DNA from: SIG603 sp964370115
GTDB lineage: Bacteria; Bacillota; Clostridia; Oscillospirales; Acutalibacteraceae
Direction: 5' to 3'
Assembly (NCBI GenBank): GCA_964370115.1
Contig: CAYJIA010000044.1
Location: 1 to 16,981 of the forward strand
DNA length: 16,981 bases
In this document: one piece after another, positions 6,216 through 14,029 of the stretch
How the letters are laid out: each line of letters starts with the position of its first letter
Numbering within the stretch: the first letter of the stretch is position 1
Notes under the pieces: model-generated
Seen by the model: the letters and a program-made list of their open reading frames with translations, nothing else
What the model was told of the DNA's origin: nothing
Database searches by the model: none
Program-made: the position numbers and the translations under genes

Positions 6216-7415
6216 ATGAAAAACACATACAAACCCACTATTTTTGCCTGTTACAGGGCAAACTTTGTGCATGCCTCGATAAACAATTTATCACCACTTC
6301 TCTTTATTGTATATCAGCAAAAATTTAATCTAAGCTACACTTTGCTTGCAAGCTTGATACTCTTTAACTTTTGCACTCAAATTTTAGCCGACTTAATTTC
6401 TGTAAAATACGTCGATAAAATCGGATATAGAAAATCCGCCGTTTTTTCTCAAGGCATGGCGGTTTTGGGCCTTGTACTAATGGCAATTTTGCCAAATGTT
6501 TTGCCCTCTGCCTTTTTAGGTCTTGCAATCTCTACTTTTGTATGTGGATTAGGTGGCGGAGTAATGGAAGTTATACTAAGCCCCATAGTAGATGCAATAC
6601 CCTCCGAGGCAAAGGCATCTGCCATGAGCCTTTTACACTCATTTTACTGTTGGGGACAGGTTTTTGTAGTTATCGTTACCACTACGCTTTTATTTTTCTT
6701 GGGTGACGACCTTTGGTATTTTATTCCTCTTGTCTGGGCGCTCATCCCCATTTACAATTTCTTCTCATTCATCAAAGTGCCTCTAGGAGATACTATACCC
6801 CACGAGGAGAAAACTCCACTTAAAAAGCTTTTTTCTTCAAAAATATTCCTCATCGCAATGCTAATTATGATTTGCGCCGGTGCCTCTGAAATATCAATGG
6901 CGCAGTGGAGCTCACTTTTTGCAGAGACTTCACTCGGTGTCTCAAAAGTTGTAGGCGACTTGCTAGGGCCTTGTCTGTTTGCCGTGTTTATGGGTATAGG
7001 CAGAGTTATTTTCGGAATTTACGGACATAAGATAAATTTATTTAACACGCTCATAGCCTCGTCTGCACTTGCAGCACTTTGCTATGTGGGAACGGCACTT
7101 TTCCAAATACCTATTCTTTCGCTTATCAGCTGTGCACTTTGTGGCCTTGGTGTTGCCCTAATGTGGCCTGGTACCATAAGCTGTTCTAGTGCTATTTTCC
7201 CAAAAGGCGGTGCAGCAATGTTTGGTGTACTGGCAATAGGTGGCGACATAGGTTGCTCTATAGGCCCTGCAATGCTCGGTGCTATATCTGACCAAACAGA
7301 TTTAAGATTTGGTATGCTCACCGGAACTATTTTCCCTGTCATTTTACTTTTGGGCGTGATTTATCTTAAACACTATGCAAAAACACATAAACTCGACATA
7401 CAAAAAAGAGACTAG
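6216..7415 (+). CDS. Major facilitator superfamily transporter
   Basis: The 399-residue protein has about 12 hydrophobic segments in two halves, joined by a charged loop near residues 192-207 (PLGDTIPHEEKTPLKK). The MFS motif A appears between helices 2 and 3 as VDKIGYRKS (about 65-73). A Gly-rich helix (CGLGGGVMEVILSPIVDAIP, near 110-130) and the LLHSFYCWGQ stretch fit the sugar/FHS-like MFS group common in Clostridia. The likely role is sugar or small-metabolite transport across the membrane; drug efflux is the alternative. AGGAG is eight bases from the ATG. It is the first gene of a four-gene rightward operon and shares a divergent control region with a sugar epimerase, which favours a sugar substrate. 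Confidence 0.85.
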   Translation: MKNTYKPTIFACYRANFVHASINNLSPLLFIVYQQKFNLSYTLLASLILFNFCTQILADLISVKYVDKIGYRKSAVFSQGMAVLGLVLMAILPNVLPSAFLGLAISTFVCGLGGGVMEVILSPIVDAIPSEAKASAMSLLHSFYCWGQVFVVIVTTTLLFFLGDDLWYFIPLVWALIPIYNFFSFIKVPLGDTIPHEEKTPLKKLFSSKIFLIAMLIMICAGASEISMAQWSSLFAETSLGVSKVVGDLLGPCLFAVFMGIGRVIFGIYGHKINLFNTLIASSALAALCYVGTALFQIPILSLISCALCGLGVALMWPGTISCSSAIFPKGGAAMFGVLAIGGDIGCSIGPAMLGAISDQTDLRFGMLTGTIFPVILLLGVIYLKHYAKTHKLDIQKRD

Positions 7416-7429
7416 ATAAGGATTTAATA

Positions 7430-9988
7430 ATGGAACATATAACGGCTGGAATACTTGCCCATGTTGACTCAGGCAAGACAACTTTATCAGAGGCTATGCT
7501 GTACCTCGGTGGAAAACTCCGCTCTTTAGGCAGAGTCGACCACAAAAGTGCGTTTTTGGACACGCACAGCATAGAGAGAAAAAGAGGCATCACTATTTTT
7601 TCAAAGCAGTCCTCTGTAAAGCTTGATAATATAATATTAGACTTCATCGACACCCCAGGACACGTGGATTTTACCTCTGAGACCGAGAGAGCGTTGCAAA
7701 TACTCGACTACGCCGTACTTGTAATAAACTCTACCGACGGTGTGCAAAGCCATACCCAAACGCTGTGGAGCCTACTTACACGCTATAACATCCCAACCTT
7801 TGTTTTTGTAAATAAGATGGATTTAGAAAACAGGGGTCAGGAAAATTTAATACATGAACTATGTCAAAAGCTTGAGGGCAACTTCATAAACTTTAACGAC
7901 TCAAACTTGCACGAACATGTTGCAATGTGTGACGAAAAACTGATGGATTACTTTCTTGAACATGACGACATACATATAGACGATATAAAGAAACAGATAT
8001 CAAAGCGAAACATATTCCCCTGTTTTTTTGGTTCTGCATTAAAACTTGAGGGTGTAAAAGAATTTTTAGACGGCTTAAATCTCTACGCCAAACCAAAGCA
8101 AAGACCAAAAAAATTTGGTGCGAGGGTATACAAAATCACTTGGGATGAGCAGGGCAACAGGCTAAGCCATATGAAAATAACAGGCGGCAGTCTTAAAGTG
8201 AAGGCAGTAACTTTTGGCGAGGATAAGTCCGGTAATTCTTGGCAGGAAAAGGCAAACGAAATAAGAATTTATGACGGCCAAAAGTTCACTCAGGCAAATG
8301 AAGTATTTGCGGGTCAGATTTGCACTGTAACAGGGCTTAATAACACCTATGCAGGCGAGGGTTTAGGTGAAGAAAAACAGGCTGTACTGCCTATCATCAA
8401 CCCCGTTTTAAGCTATCAAGTTTTGTACCCAATGGAAACGGACACATCTGCACTCATATCAAAACTTAGAATTTTAGAGCAAGAGGACCCTCAACTTCAC
8501 GTTGTGATTAACGAAAAACTGCGTGAAATACATATACAACTGATGGGTGCAATACAACTGGAAATTTTGAGCACCGTAATAAAGGAACGCTTTGGATTTG
8601 ACGTAATGTTTGACAAGGGAAGCATAGTATACAAGGAAACTATAAAAGAAGAAGTTATAGGTAAGGGGCATTTTGAACCTCTAAGGCACTATGCAGAAGT
8701 ACACTTAAAACTAGAGCCTTTAAAAATGGGAAGCGGACTTGTCTTTGATGCAAAGCTCAGTGTCGACAAATTAGACAAAAATTTCCAGCGCCTAGTACTA
8801 ACCCATTTAGAAGAAAAAGCACATATAGGAGTGCTGACAGGCTCTGACATAACCGACATGAAAATAACTCTCATAGCTGGTAGGGCACACGAAAAGCACA
8901 CTACAGGTGGTGATTTCAGACAGGCGACCTACAGGGCGATTAGACAAGGCTTGATGTGTGCCAAATCTGTACTTTTAGAACCTGTTTACGACTTTAAAAT
9001 AGAAGTCCCTCCCGAAAACGTTGGCAGGGCTATATCTGATATACAAAAAATGGGTGGACATTTTAACGACCCCGAAACTTTAGGAGATATTACGGTAATC
9101 ACTGGTGTCGTTCCAGTGTCTACAAGTATCGAGTACAAAAGAGATATAATCTCCTACACAAAAGGCAAGGGTAATTTCTACTGCTCGGTAAAGGGTTATG
9201 CGCCTTGTCATAATGCAGACGAAGTCATATCAAGGCTAGGCTATGACCCAGAGGGCGACATAGAGAACACACCCGACTCGGTGTTTTGCTCACACGGCAG
9301 TGGGTTTATCGTCAAGTGGGATGAAGTGGACAAGTTCATGCAAATTGAGGACGAGTCCAAGAAAAAACAGGAAGACCCAACAAAGCGAAACACCTATAAA
9401 ATTGAGACTAACGGCATGGCATTAGAGGACGATAAGGCACTTTTAGAAATTTTCGAGAAAACTTATGGAAGCATAAAGAGAGACTTGCCACAAAAACTAG
9501 CACCGCCCAAAAGACATGATTTAAAGCAAAATTACAAGCTGAAAGACAGCAAAATGCTGACAGGCCCCGAATACGTCTTGGTCGACGGATACAATATAAT
9601 TTTTGCATGGGACGAGTTAAAAGAAATTGCAAAAGAAAATATAGACGCCGCAAGGGCAAGGCTTATGGACATACTTTCAAACTACAGCGCTTATAAACAA
9701 AACAAGCTTATTTTGGTATTTGACGCCTACAAAGTAAAGGGAAATCCGGGCTCTGTGGACGATTACCACGGCATAAGTGTCGTTTACACAAAAGAAGCCG
9801 AAACCGCAGATATGTATATAGAAAAAGTGACGCATAAAGTAGCAAGACACAACAGGGTGAGGGTCGCAACCTCTGACACCTTGGAGCAAATTATAATTTT
9901 AGGTCATGGTGCCATAAAAATATCCGCAGAAAATTTCAAGAAAGAAATAGACGAGACAACCGAGCTTATAAGAGAATATTTAACTTAG
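7430..9988 (+). CDS. TetM/EF-G-like translational GTPase fused to a Rae1/YacP-like NYN RNase domain
   Basis: The product has 852 residues against about 640 for Tet(M). The GTPase motifs are intact: AHVDSGKTT (10-18), RGITI with Thr55, DTPGH (74-78, catalytic His78), NKMD (128-131) and GSA (201-203). EF-G-like domains II-V follow to about 640, including TPDSVFCSHGSGF (614-626). A charged linker (640-710) leads to an NYN/PIN-like domain (about 714-852) with acidic residues Asp719 (VDGYN), Asp765 (VFDAY), Asp794 and Asp816 (ATSDT). Bacillus Rae1 is a ribosome-dependent A-site endonuclease of this type. The domain IV loop that aligns with the Tet(M) tetracycline-displacing loop reads HEKHTTGGDFR (487-497) and lacks the YSPVSTPA part. 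The start has AAGGA eight bases upstream and lies 14 bases after the MFS stop. Such fusions are often labelled tetracycline resistance, but a ribosome-rescue role is as plausible. Confidence 0.9.
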   Translation: MEHITAGILAHVDSGKTTLSEAMLYLGGKLRSLGRVDHKSAFLDTHSIERKRGITIFSKQSSVKLDNIILDFIDTPGHVDFTSETERALQILDYAVLVINSTDGVQSHTQTLWSLLTRYNIPTFVFVNKMDLENRGQENLIHELCQKLEGNFINFNDSNLHEHVAMCDEKLMDYFLEHDDIHIDDIKKQISKRNIFPCFFGSALKLEGVKEFLDGLNLYAKPKQRPKKFGARVYKITWDEQGNRLSHMKITGGSLKVKAVTFGEDKSGNSWQEKANEIRIYDGQKFTQANEVFAGQICTVTGLNNTYAGEGLGEEKQAVLPIINPVLSYQVLYPMETDTSALISKLRILEQEDPQLHVVINEKLREIHIQLMGAIQLEILSTVIKERFGFDVMFDKGSIVYKETIKEEVIGKGHFEPLRHYAEVHLKLEPLKMGSGLVFDAKLSVDKLDKNFQRLVLTHLEEKAHIGVLTGSDITDMKITLIAGRAHEKHTTGGDFRQATYRAIRQGLMCAKSVLLEPVYDFKIEVPPENVGRAISDIQKMGGHFNDPETLGDITVITGVVPVSTSIEYKRDIISYTKGKGNFYCSVKGYAPCHNADEVISRLGYDPEGDIENTPDSVFCSHGSGFIVKWDEVDKFMQIEDESKKKQEDPTKRNTYKIETNGMALEDDKALLEIFEKTYGSIKRDLPQKLAPPKRHDLKQNYKLKDSKMLTGPEYVLVDGYNIIFAWDELKEIAKENIDAARARLMDILSNYSAYKQNKLILVFDAYKVKGNPGSVDDYHGISVVYTKEAETADMYIEKVTHKVARHNRVRVATSDTLEQIIILGHGAIKISAENFKKEIDETTELIREYLT

Positions 9989-10002
9989 AAAGGACAGTAA
10001 TT

Positions 10003-10584
10003 ATGAACTTTAAATTTATCAACAAAACTATCCCAGAAGAGGTAAACGGCAATGTAATAACCCTAAAGTCAGGCGAAAAAACCGATTATTTTTGCCCATA
10101 CGACTACGAAACCAACACAGCAAATAAAATTTTCACTGCACCTTTTATGTACACGGAAGTAAGTGGAGATTTTGTTGCAAGTGTTAAGGCAAGTGTCGAA
10201 TTTAAAGACACTTATGATTCTGCCGTTTTAATGTTAATGGAGCACGAAGCACTTTGGGCGAAGGCTTGTTTTGAGCTGACCGACTTTGGCAAAACCGCCG
10301 CTGTAAGCGTAGTTACAAATGGCATATCCGACGATGCAAACGGTGCGAATATTGATTATAAGGAAATATATCTTAAAGCCGTCAGGGTAAAAAATGATTT
10401 CTCTTTCCATTATTCAATTGATGGAAAAAATTACGAAATGATGAGATTTTTCCACCTTGAGATGAACGAGACGATAAAAGTAGGAATGGCATCTCAATCA
10501 CCTTTAGGCAAAGGAACTACCTGTATATTTGAAGATTTTAAGATAGAAAATATTACTGTTAAAAACATAAGAAAAGGTGAATAA
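10003..10584 (+). CDS. DUF1349 family protein (first of tandem pair)
   Basis: This 193-residue soluble protein without signal peptide or membrane segment has the features of DUF1349, a concanavalin A-like beta-sandwich. The core runs from FVASVKASVEFKDTYDSAVLML to a late strand ending FEDFKIENITV, with YSIDGKNYEMMRFFHLE in between (about residues 137-153). The usual ligand-side Trp is present in ALWAKACFE. Function is unknown; carbohydrate binding is inferred only from the fold. AAAGGA lies eight bases before the ATG, 14 bases after the GTPase stop, so it belongs to the same operon. It is clearly related to, but quite divergent from, the next gene. Confidence 0.8.
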   Translation: MNFKFINKTIPEEVNGNVITLKSGEKTDYFCPYDYETNTANKIFTAPFMYTEVSGDFVASVKASVEFKDTYDSAVLMLMEHEALWAKACFELTDFGKTAAVSVVTNGISDDANGANIDYKEIYLKAVRVKNDFSFHYSIDGKNYEMMRFFHLEMNETIKVGMASQSPLGKGTTCIFEDFKIENITVKNIRKGE

Positions 10585-10585
10585 A

Positions 10586-11182
10586 GTGAATTTTGGGGAA
10601 TTTAAATGGACAAGAGAGCCCAAGAACTATGAAATTTTAGGTGATAAAATAAAAATAACCACAAATCCACATACGGATTTATGGCAGAGAACTTATTATA
10701 ATTTCAGAAACGACAATGCGCCCATACTGCAAACCGATAGCGATGAAAAGTATTTTTCCTTTACATTTAAAACCGAATTTAATGCAAATCACAGGTTTGA
10801 CCAGTGCGGTGTAGTGATGTACCTTGACTCTGATAACTGGATTAAGGGTTCTATCGAGTACGAAAACCAAGACTTTAGCCACCTCGGCTCTGTTGTGACA
10901 AATAACGGCTATTCCGACTGGGCTACTACGGAAATTTCAGCCGACATAAAATCCATGTGGTATAGGCTTAGCCGCCGTGAAAATGATTTTCTAATCGAAT
11001 GTTCTAAAGACGGTGAAAAATTCTCTCAAATGAGAATTTGCCATATGTTTAATGCAGGTAAAAAAGTTCAATTTGGAATTTATGCCTGTAGCCCAGAAAA
11101 TTCAAGCTTCACAGCCACCTTCTCAGATTTTTCTTTTGGTAAATGTAAATGGCAAGCCCATAATGGCCAACAGCCTGATTAA
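10586..11182 (+). CDS. DUF1349 family protein (second of tandem pair)
   Basis: This 198-residue cytoplasmic protein is closer to the DUF1349 consensus than its upstream neighbour: HRFDQCGVVMYLDSDNWIKG, SHLGSVVTNNGYSDW and WYRLSRRENDFLIECSKDG follow in order (about residues 70-155). The family is predicted to be a lectin-like beta-sandwich of unknown function. I chose the GTG at 10586, one base after the upstream stop, because AAAAGG is then eight bases away and the start Met-Asn-Phe matches the first copy. A GTG at 10577 would lie directly on that ribosome binding site. Translation is probably coupled to the upstream gene, which suggests a fixed ratio of the two proteins. Confidence 0.85.
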   Translation: MNFGEFKWTREPKNYEILGDKIKITTNPHTDLWQRTYYNFRNDNAPILQTDSDEKYFSFTFKTEFNANHRFDQCGVVMYLDSDNWIKGSIEYENQDFSHLGSVVTNNGYSDWATTEISADIKSMWYRLSRRENDFLIECSKDGEKFSQMRICHMFNAGKKVQFGIYACSPENSSFTATFSDFSFGKCKWQAHNGQQPD

Positions 11183-11204
11183 AAGTTTTATAAATTATAG
11201 TTTT

Positions 11205-11249
11205 AAAAAAAATGTGCAAGGACGCCGAAATGACGCCTTTGCACATTTT
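11205..11249. terminator. Bidirectional terminator between convergent operons
   Basis: A perfect 11-bp stem (11209-11219 with 11239-11249) is flanked by an A-run at 11205-11212 and by T-rich sequence after 11246. It therefore has a U-run on both strands, ending the rightward GTPase/DUF1349 operon and the leftward nitroreductase-HD operon, whose stop lies three bases away. Confidence 0.85.
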
Positions 11250-11251
11250 AT

Positions 11252-11842
11252 TTATTTTCCCCAAAGGCTCTCATCTTCGCACACTATGCGGTAGATGTTT
11301 TTCCCGCATTTTGCTTCAAAATATGCCTTTAGCTCCATATTTTTATCCCTTTTTACTTTGGGGTAATTTCCGTATCTTTTTTCTACGTCGTCCATTCTTT
11401 GTGACATGTCCACCACCTTGTCGCCAGCTAGGCAGTCGCAAAGTTGGATTAATCTGTCGTAATCGTCATATTGCATATTATTTAATACATCTTTTAGCAT
11501 TAAAAACTCTTCTTGTGATGCATCAATATTTCCGATGTACTCGTCTATATCATGCGTTGCAAATGAATGAGAAAGGCAAACCCTTGCAACTTCGTCATAT
11601 CCTAATTTCTTCATATACTCATATCCGTCGAGTACGTGCTTAAATTGATATATGCCATTATACCTGCCTATGTCGTGCAAAAGCCCTAAGACATAGGCTT
11701 TTTCGCTGTCAAGCCCACAGGCTTTACTTATCTTTTCGGCGCAGTCAGCTGCGGTATAGCAGTGCTTGACCCACGGTCCTGGATTTTTTATCTCTGCATC
11801 CGCTATAAGCTCTATCGCCTTTTGTCTGCTAGGTAACATCAT
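11252..11842 (-). CDS. HD-domain phosphohydrolase-like protein
   Basis: The 196-residue cytoplasmic protein carries an HD metal-dependent hydrolase domain: His27 (WVKHCYTAADCAEKI), the double motif His56-Asp57 (GLLHDIGRY), His69 (QFKHVLDG), His92 (CLSHSF) and a late Asp136 (LCDCLAGD). This pattern belongs to small HD proteins that act on nucleotides or other phosphate esters; the substrate is unknown. Two in-frame ATGs (11842 and 11839) follow GGGGG by three and six bases, so the second may be the true start. It begins nine bases after the nitroreductase stop and is the second gene of that operon. Confidence 0.85.
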   Translation of the reverse strand: MMLPSRQKAIELIADAEIKNPGPWVKHCYTAADCAEKISKACGLDSEKAYVLGLLHDIGRYNGIYQFKHVLDGYEYMKKLGYDEVARVCLSHSFATHDIDEYIGNIDASQEEFLMLKDVLNNMQYDDYDRLIQLCDCLAGDKVVDMSQRMDDVEKRYGNYPKVKRDKNMELKAYFEAKCGKNIYRIVCEDESLWGK

Positions 11843-11851
11843 GTTCCCCCT

Positions 11852-12370
11852 TTACTCAATAATCACAAATTCACCTGTTTTCTCCCTTACTCCCTCTTCA
11901 GGCTTCGCAGAATATCCAAGAGCCGCAATACCGTAAACTTCGTGATCTTCAGAAATTCCAAGTTTTGTTAAAATAGCCCTTATCTCAGGTTCTTCACAAT
12001 AGCCAACTAATTGGTTAATCCACACCGAGCCTAGTCCCATGCTATGCGCTGCAAGCGCTATATTTTCCATGGCGCAGGCGTTGTCGTCCCTTCCCCATTT
12101 GCTGTCTTTTACATTTGACGGGATTATAAGCGCCATAGGGTCGTACATATTATAATTTTCATTTCCCCAAGCTTTTCCTATCGCCTTGTAAAGTTCTATG
12201 ATAATTTCCTTGTTTAAAACCGCAGTAAACTTCCAAGTCTGCTTATTTGCACCACTTGGCGCAGTTAGCGCACAGTCTATTAAAGTTTTTATGTCCTCTT
12301 TTGATACAGGCTTGTCCGTAAACGCACGAATACTGCGCCTTGTCATTATGTTGTTAATTACTTCATTCAT
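11852..12370 (-). CDS. Nitroreductase family protein (FMN-dependent oxidoreductase)
   Basis: The 172-residue protein opens with the nitroreductase hallmark TRRSIRAFTDKPVS (Arg residues bind the FMN phosphate), followed by LIDCALTAPSGANKQTWKF, a helix with CAMENIALAAHSMGLGSVWI in the middle (about 100-120), and a final ALGYSAKP segment near 150. The family uses FMN and NAD(P)H to reduce nitro compounds, quinones or flavins; this short version acts probably as a dimer in the cytoplasm. A GTG at 12382 also lies in frame, but GGTGG is eight bases from the ATG at 12370, which is chosen. It is followed by the HD-domain gene. Confidence 0.9.
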   Translation of the reverse strand: MNEVINNIMTRRSIRAFTDKPVSKEDIKTLIDCALTAPSGANKQTWKFTAVLNKEIIIELYKAIGKAWGNENYNMYDPMALIIPSNVKDSKWGRDDNACAMENIALAAHSMGLGSVWINQLVGYCEEPEIRAILTKLGISEDHEVYGIAALGYSAKPEEGVREKTGEFVIIE

Positions 12371-12402
12371 AAAAATTGCCACCTTTCAAAATTGTTATTT
12401 TA

Positions 12403-12431
12403 AGTTTATCACTTTTTATTCTTTTAGGCAA
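12403..12431 (-). promoter_or_regulatory. Probable promoter for the nitroreductase-HD operon
   Basis: On the minus strand TTGCCT (12426-12431) and TAAACT (12403-12408) are 17 bp apart, each matching four of six consensus bases. It fits the position but is weaker than the other promoters listed. Confidence 0.4.
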
Positions 12432-12437
12432 GTTAAA

Positions 12438-13286
12438 TTATGACTCCATTCTTTTTCTGTAAAGCAATATAGCTACACAGTATAAGCATAAAAATATCCA
12501 AACTAGGCTTAAAAACTGCATTATATGCCCGTCTATTTGCAAAAGCTCCAGTGCATTTCTTTGGCTTTCATAGTTTGTAAAAGTCTCTGCCGAGTCTACC
12601 ACCACTGTGCTTATCCAGATTTTTGATATCACGCCGTTTAGCATTAAACCTATCACTGACGACACGAAAAGTGGTATATACACCCACAAAAGTTGCAGTG
12701 ACAAAAATTGTTTGAAAACATTCCCCTTTGTTTCACCTAGTCTTATTAAAATTTGTTTGTCCTTATTAAATGTCAAACTCATGTTGATAAACAGCACGAA
12801 AAACACTGCTATTAGCACCGCTACTGCTATATAGAGTGTTAGGTTTTGCAGTCCTAGCGAGAGTTTCACAGAGCTGTAAAGGGCTGCAGCTTGACTGTCA
12901 GTAAAGTCCATAAACTCGTATTCTTCGTCGCTTATCATCTTGTTAAGCTCTCGCACGGTGCTTTCTATTTTTTCGTAGTCTCTTAAATATACACTTACAC
13001 TGTCGCCCATATGTTCAAAGTATTCTATGTTTGAGTGATAGTTTAGCGCATTTATCCAGCTATCTTTCGGGCTAAATGTCTCCTCTGGGTCGTACACCGT
13101 CCTAGTTAAAATCACCCTGCCGTCTATGCCTTTTGCAATCTCTGTTACATAGCTGTTGCCAGCCGTTATGTAACAGGCGATAACGGCTATGCAAAAACCC
13201 AGCACCATGGAAAAGAGTATGTACAAAACGCTTTTTCCCACTCTGCCTTTAAAGCTTAAAATCGCTCTTTTAAATATGATATTCAT
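12438..13286 (-). CDS. Compact FtsX/MacB-type ABC permease
   Basis: The 282-residue membrane protein has a first transmembrane helix at about 18-42, an extracytoplasmic domain of only about 100 residues, then three more helices (about 150-172, 195-220 and 255-275). The cytoplasmic loop after helix 2 contains RLGETKG, matching the position of the coupling segment in FtsX/MacB permeases and resembling the loops of the two larger permeases upstream. It starts one base after the ATPase stop, so translation of the two is coupled, and they form the most likely transporter core. The substrate is unknown; related exporters move lipoproteins, peptides or bacteriocins, or sense antibiotics. No clear terminator follows. 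Confidence 0.82.
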   Translation of the reverse strand: MNIIFKRAILSFKGRVGKSVLYILFSMVLGFCIAVIACYITAGNSYVTEIAKGIDGRVILTRTVYDPEETFSPKDSWINALNYHSNIEYFEHMGDSVSVYLRDYEKIESTVRELNKMISDEEYEFMDFTDSQAAALYSSVKLSLGLQNLTLYIAVAVLIAVFFVLFINMSLTFNKDKQILIRLGETKGNVFKQFLSLQLLWVYIPLFVSSVIGLMLNGVISKIWISTVVVDSAETFTNYESQRNALELLQIDGHIMQFLSLVWIFLCLYCVAILLYRKRMES

Positions 13287-13287
13287 A

Positions 13288-13941
13288 TCACTCTCCCGAG
13301 AAGTGCAAATCTCCTCTTGATAGGGTACAGCTGATGTCTGCCTGCTGTTTTATATAGTCTGAGTGGGTGACGACTATTACACAGCAGTTGTTTTGACTGC
13401 TAAGTTTCTTTAAGATATCGACTATAGCCTCGGCGTTGTCCTCGTCTAAATTTCCTGTCGGCTCGTCGGCTAAGATATATTTTGAACCCGTGGCAAGCGC
13501 CCTTGCAATCGCCACCCTTTGCTGTTCACCGCCTGAGAGTTTTTTGACGGGTCTGTGCATATCTTTGTCGGAAATTCCAAGACTTTTCAAAATCTCTTTT
13601 GCCCTAAGTTCACTTTCGGGATTTCCTCCGTTTTTTATGTCCATTGCAACAACGATATTTTGCACCGCAGTCATGTATGGAAATAATAGAAAGTTTTGAA
13701 AAATCATCGAGATATTTTGCTTTCTTATGACTTCGTCAAAGTCGCTTTTTTCCTCGTCGAAATAAAGCTCTCCGCTTTGAGGTTTGTCAAGCCCTGCAAT
13801 AAGGGATAAAAGCGTGGATTTACCCACACCAGATGGCCCTACAACGGCATACATCTTCCCCTCACAAAACTGAGCGTTCACGTCCTTTAATATCACCTTG
13901 TCTTTGTTGTACTCAAAGTGAATGTTTTCTAGTTTAATCAT
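13288..13941 (-). CDS. ABC transporter ATP-binding protein (LolD/MacB type)
   Basis: This 217-residue ATPase powers the adjacent FtsX/MacB-like permeases. All motifs are present: Walker A GPSGVGKST (35-43), Q-loop Gln82, signature LSGGEQQ (135-141), Walker B YILADEP with catalytic Glu160, D-loop NLD and the switch His193 (VTHSD). The length and the sequence around TGNLD fit the LolD/HrtA/SalX group. AAGGAGG lies five bases before the ATG. An 88-base gap with a small repeat separates it from the two upstream permeases. I see no promoter in that gap, so it is probably read from the promoter at 16847-16875. Its GC content looks higher than that of the upstream permeases. Confidence 0.93.
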   Translation of the reverse strand: MIKLENIHFEYNKDKVILKDVNAQFCEGKMYAVVGPSGVGKSTLLSLIAGLDKPQSGELYFDEEKSDFDEVIRKQNISMIFQNFLLFPYMTAVQNIVVAMDIKNGGNPESELRAKEILKSLGISDKDMHRPVKKLSGGEQQRVAIARALATGSKYILADEPTGNLDEDNAEAIVDILKKLSSQNNCCVIVVTHSDYIKQQADISCTLSRGDLHFSGE

Positions 13942-13965
13942 GGGACCCTCCTTTTTCTAATTGGA

Positions 13966-14012
13966 AATTGAGAATGTAGAATTGAGAATTGTGGATCACG
14001 GCTCTGCCGTGG
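13966..14012. repeat. 14-bp tandem motif plus short hairpin in the gap between permease and ATPase genes
   Basis: AATTGAGAAT occurs at 13966-13975 and again at 13980-13989, a 14-base period, followed by a 6-bp hairpin (13997-14002 with 14006-14011, loop TCT). The hairpin core GGCTCTGCC (14000-14008) is present in reverse orientation at 9-17 in the hairpin run at the left end. Such AATTGAGAAT plus hairpin units recur between genes in many clostridial genomes as I recall them; here they look like an inserted repeat in an operon. Confidence 0.55.
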
Positions 14013-14029
14013 TTTTATTTTTATCGCAA

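Noticed and set aside
7430..9988. Annotation as a tetracycline resistance gene
   Set aside because: Overall similarity to Tet(M) is real, but the key domain IV loop is replaced and an RNase domain is attached, so a resistance claim is not supported.
13966..13989. Two copies of AATTGAGAAT considered as the start of a CRISPR-like array
   Set aside because: The repeat is only 10 bases with a 4-base spacer and two copies, far too short for CRISPR.
13997..14020. Hairpin plus T-rich tail as a terminator
   Set aside because: The U-rich tail is on the plus strand, where no gene ends; the genes around it run leftward and seem to need readthrough here.
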